Source of the DNA: an uncultured Erysipelotrichaceae bacterium
GTDB lineage: Bacteria > Bacillota_I > Bacilli_A > Erysipelotrichales > Erysipelotrichaceae
Reading direction: 5' to 3'
Assembly: GCA_902795525.1 (NCBI GenBank)
Contig: CADBLN010000029.1
Span: 1 to 15,502, forward strand
Length of the DNA: 15,502 bases
Both the position numbers and the translations under genes were made by a program. The notes beneath the pieces were generated by a model. That model had not been told where the DNA came from. It searched no databases and saw only the letters and a list, made by a program, of their open reading frames with translations. Below, piece by piece: positions 1 to 6,050 of the stretch (position 1 is the stretch's first letter; the number at the start of each line of letters is the position of its first letter).

Positions 1-2
1 TC

Positions 3-1232
3 TGGGATGACGATAAGAAAGAAACTCTTGATGCTGCTTATGCAACAACAGAAATTGAAAAGACTGAGAAAACTGACATGATATTCGAAAAGGCTACTGA
101 ATATGTTAGAGAAGAAGTCTATAACAACATACAGCACAGAAAGCCTTTAGAATCTACCAAAGAAGCACAAAGGAAAATCGTTGAAACTGTAAAGGAGAAA
201 TTATATGAGGATAAGGATTTAGGAGAAGTATTCCATGTAAATGAGGATATATTTTCCGCATGGCTTTCAGACATGACCGAAGAAGCACATCGTGTCGCCC
301 AAGACAAGTTTATCCCTATCCCGACGGTAAAGATTATAGATTCCGGGAGCGAGGAATATGCCTTCTCGGATTTCAATTTAGACATGAGTGAGTTTAAGCA
401 TGTTCCAATCGAAAATGAGATTCTCATTCAGAACTTAGAGGATTTACATGATAGAGAACGCATTAAGGGTAATGCCATCGACTTTGAAGGTTATAATCCG
501 AAGAAGGTATTGTTGGATGAGTTGAGAAGCAAGCCTGAAATTGATTATCAAAAATGCTCTGCCCTAATCCAGAAACTGATATTACAAGTATGCAACCATT
601 ATGAGCAAGGATATGGTGCAAATGGTCTTCAAAACATCGTCATGATGCACAAGAAAGACATCGCCAACAACCTTTACAAACAAATGATGGATCACTTCTA
701 TTGCAGTAACACTTCTTTGAAAGAAGAAGTTGTTGGGACAAGGAAATACAATCTTCAACAGACATATTCTTTCAAGGAGAAAGTCGATTTATTCTCTAAT
801 TTCACGAAGAATATTCAGGCGGTACTATTCACAGGAATAAAAAAAGGAGTATTTGACTCTGCGAAATTCCATAGTGCAGAAGGAGAACTATCTTTTGCAA
901 GAATGCTCGAACGAGATGCAGATGTTGTAAACTGGCTCCGTCCTCATCCAAAAGAATTTGATATCACCTACAATCGTGGCAGAAATTATGAGCCGGACTT
1001 CGTTGTTGAAACCGAGGATAAGATATATCTTGTTGAGGTTAAAGGTGAAGATAAGCTTACCCTTCCTGATGTTCTTGCTAAAAAAGAAAGAGCAGTCCAA
1101 TATTGCAAAGTGGTATGCGATTGGGCTAAGGAGAATGGGTATAAGCCTTGGCAATATCTTTTCATCCCATCCACAAAAATTAAAGGCAACTCCACCTTCT
1201 TGAAACTTGCCGAGGAATTCAAGGAGTTATAA
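3..1232 (+). CDS. DEAD/DEAH helicase-nuclease, type III restriction (Res) type, C-terminal part (5' end outside window)
   Basis: The reading frame is open from the window's first bases, so this is the C-terminal ~410 residues of a longer protein; the first in-frame ATG is at 78 but is probably internal. Counting from that Met, residues 265-330 form a PD-(D/E)xK nuclease core: an upstream Glu in SAEGELSFARMLE, then EPDF (D307) and the EVKG strand (E320, K322). Residues 1-250 are mostly helical, with no helicase motif left in view; the ATPase motor should lie upstream. In type III restriction enzymes this arrangement (helicase core, helical region, C-terminal nuclease) makes the Res subunit, which cuts DNA after ATP-driven travel between sites methylated by Mod. 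A Mod gene would be expected further left. Some type III-like helicase-nucleases belong to other defence systems, so the system itself is unproven. A bidirectional terminator follows at once. Confidence 0.75.
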   Translation, partial: WDDDKKETLDAAYATTEIEKTEKTDMIFEKATEYVREEVYNNIQHRKPLESTKEAQRKIVETVKEKLYEDKDLGEVFHVNEDIFSAWLSDMTEEAHRVAQDKFIPIPTVKIIDSGSEEYAFSDFNLDMSEFKHVPIENEILIQNLEDLHDRERIKGNAIDFEGYNPKKVLLDELRSKPEIDYQKCSALIQKLILQVCNHYEQGYGANGLQNIVMMHKKDIANNLYKQMMDHFYCSNTSLKEEVVGTRKYNLQQTYSFKEKVDLFSNFTKNIQAVLFTGIKKGVFDSAKFHSAEGELSFARMLERDADVVNWLRPHPKEFDITYNRGRNYEPDFVVETEDKIYLVEVKGEDKLTLPDVLAKKERAVQYCKVVCDWAKENGYKPWQYLFIPSTKIKGNSTFLKLAEEFKEL

Positions 1233-1240
1233 ACAACATG

Positions 1241-1272
1241 AAAAAAGCAAGTCCAGCTGGGCTTGCTTTTTA
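1241..1272. terminator. Bidirectional intrinsic terminator between res-like gene and minus-strand cassette
   Basis: AAAAAGCAAG at 1242-1251 pairs with CTTGCTTTTT at 1262-1271, and the centre CCAGCTGG can extend the stem. A T-run closes it on the plus strand and the A-run gives the T-run on the minus strand, so it can serve both converging genes. Confidence 0.85.
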
Positions 1273-1274
1273 GC

Positions 1275-1610
1275 TTATTCGTCGTCTTCATCATCCGATG
1301 GATTTAGATAGTCATAATAAACTTCTTTCCACTCTTCCAAAGATGAATCTTCCATTGCTTTTGTTGCTTCCTCGCTTTCAAGTGTTGCAACATATTTCTT
1401 CGCAATTTCATATCCCTCTTCAATGGTGTAATCTCGGTCTTCATATGCATCGCAGAACTCAGCCCAGATAGCCGGGTCAGCGGAACCAATGCCTTCAAAC
1501 AAGAATGGATTCATTGAGCTGCATATGTTGCCAAGCTCTTCTGTTTGATGGTCATCCCAATAAGCATCGAGATAGAAGAATGTCATTACGAATATATCCC
1601 ATCTATTCAT
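1275..1610 (-). CDS. Small highly acidic protein, possible immunity/antitoxin partner
   Basis: 111 residues, family not recognised. It has no signal peptide or membrane segment. It is rich in Asp, Glu and aromatic residues (WDIFVMTFFYLDAYWDD near the N-terminus) and ends in an acidic tail, NPSDDEDDE. Its ATG overlaps the stop codon of the preceding gene by one base (TAATG at 1612-1608), so the two are probably translated together, with an AAAGGCGG-like ribosome site inside the upstream gene. The upstream product is strongly basic and resembles a polymorphic-toxin C-terminal domain. Small acidic proteins directly downstream of such domains are usually their immunity proteins. That role is an inference from charge, size and coupling, not from a recognised domain. 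It is the last gene of a minus-strand operon and ends 2 bases from the terminator at 1241-1272. Confidence 0.75.
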   Translation of the reverse strand: MNRWDIFVMTFFYLDAYWDDHQTEELGNICSSMNPFLFEGIGSADPAIWAEFCDAYEDRDYTIEEGYEIAKKYVATLESEEATKAMEDSSLEEWKEVYYDYLNPSDDEDDE

Positions 1611-2005
1611 TACTTCTTACCGCCTTTCTTATTTTTCCTCTTCTTCGGATTTCTATTTAATCCTGTTTGTTTATCCCATGGTTTCGGGGTTTTGTTTTTA
1701 CCCCCTTCGTTGATTGTTCCATTGCGATGTCTAGCCCATAGCTGACTTCCATCCTTCATAATCTTAACATTCCATGAGTTACCATACTTATCTTTGCCCT
1801 TATAATAGCTCTTATCATTAGCTAGGTCTTTTAGTTGCTTGCGATGATAAGGTGTATCGGTCAGGTGACCTTCTCTATCTCCAAAGATATGTTTTAGCTG
1901 TGCTTTACCTTTTGGAAGTGTCACATTGCCATCAGTATTTGGTATTTCTGGAACCTTATTCTTTCCTGATGTATTTCCGAACCCACCATGTTTTCCAGCA
2001 CCCAT
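1610..2005 (-). CDS. Small basic protein resembling a polymorphic-toxin C-terminal RNase-like domain
   Basis: 131 residues from the ATG at 2005; a TTG at 2008 also exists, but the ATG sits behind AGGGGGTGG and couples as TGATG to the DUF4417 stop. Residues 1-15 are Gly-rich (GKHGGFGNTSG). Residues 38-105 hold the conserved-looking block: KHIFGDREGHL, then TPYHRKQLKDLAND, KDKYGNSW and a C-terminal strand pair GSQLWARHRNGTINEGG. From memory this pattern is typical of toxin domains at the C-termini of LXG/CDI-type secreted proteins, likely BECR-fold (barnase/EndoU/colicin/RelE) nucleases; candidate catalytic residues are H39, H47 and the R/N of ARHRNG. The tail (PKKRKNKKGGKK) is polybasic. There is no secretion signal or LXG domain, so it appears to act inside the producing cell. 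Confident gene; toxin assignment moderate, exact family open. Confidence 0.75.
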   Translation of the reverse strand: MGAGKHGGFGNTSGKNKVPEIPNTDGNVTLPKGKAQLKHIFGDREGHLTDTPYHRKQLKDLANDKSYYKGKDKYGNSWNVKIMKDGSQLWARHRNGTINEGGKNKTPKPWDKQTGLNRNPKKRKNKKGGKK

Positions 2006-2670
2006 CAATCCACCCCCTGACTGTGATACGTTGAAGTATCACTATCGAATTGATGAATCGGAATGCCCATCTCCTTATACTTGAAGAAGTATGCATCGGA
2101 TGCAGAACCATAGACAATAATTGCAGATGGCTTAAGTCTTTCAATTACATGGTCTAGTCCTTGCAGAAAGAACTTACGATCATCGGTAACCTTTATTGTT
2201 CCGTGGCTGCCTACAGCAATAACGCAGTTTTGAGACACGCCATCACAACATATATCATAAGTCCTATCGTCTCCATAGCGGATATTGACAATAATATCTA
2301 TACCCTCACTTTGGAGCCAATGTCCGACAGCTCGACTTCTGTAAATATTCCAGATTTGCATCGCAAGAGGCATATCTCTATAAGTGCTAAAATCTGGTAG
2401 GATAACGCCTTTGAATTTCTTCAGAATGGGAAGATAGGTTCTTGGCTGTCTCCATATCCTTTCAAAGTCTGCATCGTCCTGATAAAAATGCACCCACTGA
2501 TCATAATCTTTCGTTTTTAGTGCATCTGTAAAGGCTATAAGCCTGTTCGGTATCTTATAAGTGGGAAATAGGACTGGAAATTCATACTTCCCTGCATATT
2601 CAGCGTCCGATACCATGAATGCGTTGAATACGTCTCTACATGAGCTACGATTTACATTTTCTTTTGCCAT
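2005..2670 (-). CDS. DUF4417 domain protein
   Basis: 221 residues. The whole protein reads as a DUF4417 (PF14386) protein: WVHFYQDDADFERIW near residue 60, then GVILPDFSTYRDMPLAMQIW around 90-108, RAVGHWLQSEGIDIIVNIRYGD, and the C-terminal AIIVYGSASDAYF segment. The fold is an alpha/beta type with no catalytic motif I can name; the biochemical function is unknown. DUF4417 genes are common in mobile and prophage-like regions of Bacillota. The ATG at 2670 is preceded by GAGGTG at 6 bases, which supports the start. It is the first gene of a three-gene cassette: its TGA overlaps the ATG of the toxin-like gene. Transcription probably starts from the operator-bearing promoter near 2716-2758. A role as regulator, chaperone or sensor for the toxin pair is possible, but only as inference from gene order. 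Confidence 0.85.
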   Translation of the reverse strand: MAKENVNRSSCRDVFNAFMVSDAEYAGKYEFPVLFPTYKIPNRLIAFTDALKTKDYDQWVHFYQDDADFERIWRQPRTYLPILKKFKGVILPDFSTYRDMPLAMQIWNIYRSRAVGHWLQSEGIDIIVNIRYGDDRTYDICCDGVSQNCVIAVGSHGTIKVTDDRKFFLQGLDHVIERLKPSAIIVYGSASDAYFFKYKEMGIPIHQFDSDTSTYHSQGVD

Positions 2671-2815
2671 AACGACACCTCATCTTTCTAAATTCATATT
2701 GAATTTTTGTGACGAATGTGTCATTATATAGATACTGTTCGATGAATGACACATTCATTGATTTGCCCTGTAAGTTGCGCCAACAACTTGTGGGGCTTTT
2801 TAATTCTTTAAACAT
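2645..2815 (-). CDS. Doubtful small ORF between immA-like and DUF4417 genes
   Basis: A 56-residue frame starting MFKELKSPTSCWRNLQGKS. Its ATG at 2815 has a good GGAAAGGA ribosome site 6 bases upstream, better than the ATG at 2854. It overlaps the DUF4417 start by 26 bases and contains both palindromic operators and the -10 box of the promoter at 2723-2758, which argues against it. The product is basic, without a recognised domain. If real it would be a leader or connector peptide between the XRE-ImmA genes and the cassette. Low confidence. Confidence 0.2.
   Translation of the reverse strand: MFKELKSPTSCWRNLQGKSMNVSFIEQYLYNDTFVTKIQYEFRKMRCRYGKRKCKS
2714..2758 (-). promoter_or_regulatory. Promoter with two palindromic operators in front of DUF4417 cassette
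   Basis: On the minus strand a perfect TATAAT (plus positions 2723-2728) lies about 50 bases upstream of the DUF4417 ATG, with only a poor -35 region. Two copies of AATGnnnCATT flank it: AATGTGTCATT at 2715-2725, overlapping the -10, and a 17-bp palindrome (ATGAATG, ACA centre, CATTCAT) at 2742-2758, covering the -35. Together they also form a 12-bp inverted repeat with 19 bases between arms and centres about 31 bp apart, three helical turns. This is how phage-type XRE repressor sites are usually laid out. The likely binder is the XRE protein encoded just upstream. Confidence 0.6.
2765..2801 (+). terminator. Plus-strand hairpin with U-run (terminator-like)
   Basis: GCCCTGTAAGTTG (2765-2777) and CAACTTGTGGGGC (2784-2796) form an uninterrupted 13-bp stem with a 6-base loop, counting G-U pairs, followed by five T. 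The G-U pairs work only in plus-strand RNA; on the minus strand they become C-A mismatches. It therefore points toward immA, opposite to every gene around it, and would end an antisense transcript. Confidence 0.5.
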
Positions 2816-2831
2816 AAGTTTTCCTTTCCGC

Positions 2832-2853
2832 TTCAATGTGAAGCTATTTTTCA
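2832..2853 (+). terminator. Second plus-strand hairpin with T-rich tail
   Basis: GCTTCA (2832-2837) and TGAAGC (2841-2846) around a 3-base loop, followed by TATTTTTC on the plus strand. Weak terminator-like hairpin just downstream of the immA-like stop codon. No plus-strand gene is visible that would use it; it could also fold in minus-strand mRNA. Confidence 0.3.
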
Positions 2854-2857
2854 TTAG

Positions 2858-3406
2858 TTATAGTCTATTTTTTTCTTTAGCCTCCTCTCTGAATTTTTTT
2901 CTATGAAATGCTGCTGCCGCTTTAGACACGCCGCATTCTTCGACAAGTTTTTTAGGCATATAGCTAGATACCAGATGAGCTGGCATCATCATCTCTCCGG
3001 CAAGGCACTTGGCTTGCCACTCTGGATCGCAATATGTTATAACCTCCTCGTTGGAAAAATTACGTTGCAAACTGAATTCCAAGAAGCATAACATTATCCA
3101 ATGTGCAATTTCATGCATTATAGTCATCCTGTGTTGTCCGTCACCTTCACACGCTCCGTCATATACGCTTTCTTTAATGCGAACAATGCCCTGAGTAATG
3201 ACGGTTTCTCCATGTACGTTAGCTGGAAAATAATCATCCTCAACGATTTCCCAGTTGAAACCTTCAAACATCCTTGGCATTAGTTCTAAAAACTCTACCA
3301 CTGGAAAGTATATTACATCTTCTAACCCTGCCGATTTTCTGATGACATACGCTAGTCTTCTTAAGTCTTTTCTAGATTTTGCTTCTACACTATATCCAGT
3401 TCCCAT
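2858..3406 (-). CDS. ImmA/IrrE family metallopeptidase
   Basis: 182 residues. Residues 95-103 carry the zinc-protease motif HEIAHW (H98, E99, H102), and the third ligand is probably E138 in AKCLAGEMMMP, the usual second motif of the ImmA/IrrE family (PF06114). In ICEBs1 and related elements ImmA cleaves a XRE repressor (ImmR) to switch on silent genes. Here the gene follows the XRE gene by 4 bases, with an AAGGGAG ribosome site inside it, so the pair is almost certainly co-transcribed. The C-terminal ~40 residues (VSKAAAAFHRKKFREEAKE) form a basic helix. No membrane segment. The likely substrate is the neighbouring XRE protein, and the likely controlled target the cassette downstream. The family call is firm; the target is inferred. 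Confidence 0.92.
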   Translation of the reverse strand: MGTGYSVEAKSRKDLRRLAYVIRKSAGLEDVIYFPVVEFLELMPRMFEGFNWEIVEDDYFPANVHGETVITQGIVRIKESVYDGACEGDGQHRMTIMHEIAHWIMLCFLEFSLQRNFSNEEVITYCDPEWQAKCLAGEMMMPAHLVSSYMPKKLVEECGVSKAAAAFHRKKFREEAKEKNRL

Positions 3407-3410
3407 TTAT

Positions 3411-3776
3411 CTACTCTCCCTTGCTGCGTTTATTCAAGTAGTCCGTGAAGAATTGGATATCCTCATCATCCAGTTCACCGAAAGTTCTTGCAAACGAGAT
3501 CGCAAGCCCTTTTCTATCATCTGGAAGGGAACGGATATTGATCTCTACAGTGTCATTTGATTCAAGAATCGCATTATCCAGTGCTTCGATGTCCTCTTCA
3601 GACAAATCATATTTCTTCACTATCTTGTTGCGCATAGATTTTGGCATTTTCTTCTTACCATTTTCAACTGCTGATAAGAAGGCTGAGGTCACATCTAACT
3701 TAGTCGCCATTTCTTTAAGAATTTCATTGTTATTCATTCTCATTTGTCTTAAAAATTTACCCACTTGTGTTAGCAT
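3411..3776 (-). CDS. XRE-family helix-turn-helix regulator
   Basis: 121 residues. The N-terminal ~70 residues are a Cro/CI-type HTH: VGKFLRQMRMNNNEILKEMATKLDVTSAFLSAVENGKKKMP, with the recognition helix at about residues 30-42, the spacing of the HTH_3 family. The remainder has a helical stretch and ends SFARTFGELDDEDIQFFTDYLNKRSKGE, possibly a dimer or cleavage region. The ATG at 3776 has AGAGG upstream. Transcription is from a strong TTGACA-17-TATTAT promoter at 3870-3898. Paired with an ImmA-like protease 4 bases downstream, it resembles ImmR/ImmA switches of mobile elements. It probably represses the promoter at 2714-2758; no copy of AATGnnnCATT is visible at its own promoter, so autoregulation is not evident. 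Confidence 0.9.
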   Translation of the reverse strand: MLTQVGKFLRQMRMNNNEILKEMATKLDVTSAFLSAVENGKKKMPKSMRNKIVKKYDLSEEDIEALDNAILESNDTVEINIRSLPDDRKGLAISFARTFGELDDEDIQFFTDYLNKRSKGE

Positions 3777-3794
3777 GTTTTCGTCCTCTTTTCT

Positions 3795-3846
3795 GTTTTT
3801 CCTTTTGCTTTGGCTTTTGTTTTTGTTTTAGTTTTAGTTTTTGCCT
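3795..3846 (-). repeat. Degenerate AAAACN hexamer repeat in XRE leader
   Basis: Minus-strand sequence runs as about eight hexamers: AAAACT twice, AAAACA twice, then AAAGCC, AAAGCA, AAAGGA, AAAACA. It would read as Lys-Thr/Lys-Ala pairs, but no start codon is in frame and the frame ends just after the XRE ATG. It is untranslated low-complexity leader DNA. Confidence 0.55.
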
Positions 3847-3869
3847 TTGCGAAATCCCTTTACAACACC

Positions 3870-3898
3870 ATAATATACAAAACTAAAACGCTTGTCAA
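3870..3898 (-). promoter_or_regulatory. Strong sigma-A promoter for XRE-immA
   Basis: TTGACA (plus positions 3898-3893), exactly 17 bases, TATTAT (3875-3870) on the minus strand. The predicted start near 3862 leaves an ~85-base leader containing a purine-rich AAAACN hexamer repeat at about 3795-3846. Confidence 0.75.
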
Positions 3899-3945
3899 CC
3901 TTTTTGGGTTAATTTCTTAACCGTTAAAGGTAAATCCAGGAATTA

Positions 3946-3987
3946 TAATAAAAGGCATCCTGCCAACAACACGGCAAAATGCCCCTA
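3946..3987 (-). terminator. Terminator of the shortened deacetylase gene
   Basis: On the minus strand GGCATTTTGCC pairs with GGCAGGATGCC (outer GGCAT/ATGCC, inner TGCC/GGCA with small internal loops), followed by TTTTATTATAA. It starts at the stop codon of the ChbG-like gene. Confidence 0.6.
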
Positions 3988-4488
3988 TTTCTGCACCAAT
4001 CCCTGTTCAGACAGCCGGTTTCCTAAACCTTCTTTACGAACAAGGACTTTTAACTCCTTAACAACTTCTAGTTGGGCTTTACTCTTCTCATCTTTTGGGT
4101 TTCCACCTCCATAATATACATCTGGATATCTTCCAAGATACTGTTTACAATATTCCATTTGAGCTCTAAACTCTTTTATCATTTCATCATATTTAACGCC
4201 CTCAACTGGATGCTCTTGTTGATTAACGCGTTTCCATTTAAAGTTACCATCAGCAGTGACTAATGATGGCACTTCGCTTGGATCCAAAACTGGATGACCC
4301 CACATGTGTGTATGCCAACCAACTGAAATCCAAGGTCTTTCCCTTAGATATTCCAACATTTCAACTACATCAGGCCAGTCAAACATACAATCACAATGCG
4401 TAGTAAATCCATGCTCTATTGTTTTTAAAGTTCCAAGATTATGAACATGTGTGTAACCAACATCATCACATCTAAATATTATTTTCAT
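3985..4488 (-). pseudogene. ChbG/YdjC-like carbohydrate deacetylase, C-terminally truncated
   Basis: 167 residues; ChbG/HpnK-type deacetylases usually have about 240-300. The N-terminal half is well kept: MKIIFRCDDVGYT with the metal/catalytic Asp pair (D8, D9) and WHTHMWG (H59, H61). These enzymes remove acetyl groups from chitobiose-type sugars with a divalent metal. After RYPDVYYGGGNPKDEKSKAQLEVVKE, which still aligns with the family, the last ~20 residues (VLVRKEGLGNRLSEQGLVQ) do not look like it, and the remaining third of the domain is absent. The ATG at 4488 has AGAGGAAA upstream. The likely reading is a gene cut short by recombination at the border of the left accessory block and now decaying. 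A short functional variant is possible but less likely. Confidence 0.65.
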
Positions 4489-4576
4489 TCAAATTTCCTC
4501 TTTCTCTGTTATCATTGTATATTATCAGGTGACATTCAAAACATCAAAAAACACTTCAATAAAAAGCATTTCTAAC

Positions 4577-4617
4577 TTGAAAACTATTACCACTTTTACT
4601 AATATTTCTTTAGGTGG
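4577..4617 (+). promoter_or_regulatory. Promoter and ribosome site of the VanY-like gene
   Basis: TTGAAA (4577-4582), 17 bases, TAATAT (4600-4605), then AGGTGG (4612-4617). The predicted start lies only about 11 bases before the ATG at 4623, so the leader is very short and starts at the ribosome site. Confidence 0.6.
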
Positions 4618-4622
4618 TTTTT

Positions 4623-6023
4623 ATGAAAAATATGAAAAAGACTCCATTAATACTATTCGCAGTAATTGTCTTACTAGTTGCATTAGGTTTTGGAGGTTGG
4701 CAAGCATACAAATTATTATTTTCAAACAGAGATTTAGAGCTTTTAGGCTATTCTCCTCAGTCAATTAAATCTATCAATGAAAAAGATTTAAAGGATGTTT
4801 TTATAGAGGCAGGTCACTCAGAATTAATGATTTACGCATTCCAAAATAATGAGAACGCTATTGATGAATATGAATATTACTTAATTCCTGATGGCAGTTT
4901 TTCAAGTGAATTAAGTACCGAGTATATTTACAATAACGTACGTAAACTACAACAAAAAGAATATAGTGCCAATAATGTGCGGAACATTATCATGTCATTA
5001 CCAGATTCATCATTACGATATATTGTTGAAAAAGACAAACCAGAAAACATTGCGGTGTTCATTGATGCCATAAAGGCTGGTTTCAGTAATGATGAAAGTT
5101 ATACATTAGCTAATGGGTCAGATGAGCTTTGGGAAAAAATATCTCAGGGTACTATCTCCATTGACACTATAAACCAACTGCTAGAAAAAGGTTATGTAAT
5201 TGGTGATATTAATTCCATACTGTTAGGTTTAGGTGAGGAAGATGTAAAAATGGTATTATCAATGAAACATATACCTAATCTGGCAAAGTTTTTGGATAGT
5301 AACCTGGATTTCAAATTATCTCTGCTTCCTCGCTATCTCATTTACATCAAATATCATGATGCTTCAATAGAGGAAGCCATGAATACTGTTAATGCTGACA
5401 AAGATGTTTTGGCAAAAAATCAAATAGATTTCGCTTCATTTTATATCAGCGATCCATTTGTAGCAACAAACCCAAATTCATACACGGTTTTGGTTAATAA
5501 AGAGAATCGCTTACCTGCCGATTATGAGCCAGCCGACTTGGTATATTTGCCAGATGGTTACTATGGAAATAATCATCCTATGAGAAGTGTAGCGGCCAAT
5601 GCCTTGATAAGTCTGTCGGATGCTGCTGTAAAAGCAGGTTATCAACGAATCATTGGTCAAAGCAATTATCGTAGTTATGGTCTTCAAGAAACTCTATATA
5701 ACAACTATGTTAGAGGCTATGGACAAAAAGAGGCTGATGTTTTCTCAGCACGGCCTGGCTTTTCGGACCACCAAACTGGTTTAGTTAGTGACATTGCTAC
5801 TGCCACAATTGACATGGAAAGCTTTGACACTTATAGTGGGTACAAATGGGTCTTAGACCATGCCCATGAATTTGGTTTTATTCAAAGATATCCTAAAAAT
5901 AAAGAATACATAACTGGTTATGAATTTGAATCTTGGCACTTTAGATATGTAGGCGTTGAAGCTGCTACAATGATTCACAAGTTTGGTTGGACCCTAGAAG
6001 AATATAAAATGGTGTTTGACTAA
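4623..6023 (+). CDS. Membrane-anchored D-alanyl-D-alanine carboxypeptidase, VanY/M15B type
   Basis: 466 residues from the ATG at 4623, chosen over an in-frame GTG at 4614 because the AGGTGG ribosome site overlaps that GTG. An uncleaved signal anchor spans about residues 8-30 (LILFAVIVLLVALGFGG). Residues 35-270 form an all-helical extracellular stalk without a recognised family, containing several repeated-looking Leu/Ile-rich helices. The C-terminal ~190 residues are the peptidase: FSDHQTGLVSD (zinc ligands near H383 and D390) and ESWHFRYVG (catalytic Glu, ligand near H439), the SxHxxGxAxD / ExxWH signature of M15B. The enzyme trims the terminal D-Ala of peptidoglycan stem peptides outside the cell. 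It is a single-gene unit with its own promoter and terminator. A role in vancomycin resistance is not indicated, since no vanH/A/X or VanRS genes are near. Confidence 0.9.
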   Translation: MKNMKKTPLILFAVIVLLVALGFGGWQAYKLLFSNRDLELLGYSPQSIKSINEKDLKDVFIEAGHSELMIYAFQNNENAIDEYEYYLIPDGSFSSELSTEYIYNNVRKLQQKEYSANNVRNIIMSLPDSSLRYIVEKDKPENIAVFIDAIKAGFSNDESYTLANGSDELWEKISQGTISIDTINQLLEKGYVIGDINSILLGLGEEDVKMVLSMKHIPNLAKFLDSNLDFKLSLLPRYLIYIKYHDASIEEAMNTVNADKDVLAKNQIDFASFYISDPFVATNPNSYTVLVNKENRLPADYEPADLVYLPDGYYGNNHPMRSVAANALISLSDAAVKAGYQRIIGQSNYRSYGLQETLYNNYVRGYGQKEADVFSARPGFSDHQTGLVSDIATATIDMESFDTYSGYKWVLDHAHEFGFIQRYPKNKEYITGYEFESWHFRYVGVEAATMIHKFGWTLEEYKMVFD

Positions 6024-6050
6024 AAAATCTCTTCACTGAAGAGATTTTTT
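6021..6050. terminator. Bidirectional terminator, vanY-like / amidoligase convergence
   Basis: AAAAAATCTCTTC and GAAGAGATTTTTT form a near-perfect stem with a tiny ACT loop and T-runs on both strands. Its right arm is coding sequence for the last residues of the minus-strand amidoligase gene. Confidence 0.9.

Noticed and set aside
2709..2906. Plus-strand 65-residue frame between DUF4417 and immA-like genes
   Set aside because: GTG start without ribosome site, low-complexity Phe/Leu/Ser product, overlaps the operators and hairpins; looks like a shadow.
3779..3862. Lys-Thr repeat leader peptide before the XRE gene
   Set aside because: No ATG, GTG or TTG in frame after the preceding stop, so it is not translatable from a normal start.
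4614..4622. GTG start for the VanY-like gene
   Set aside because: The GTG lies within the AGGTGG ribosome site that serves the ATG at 4623.
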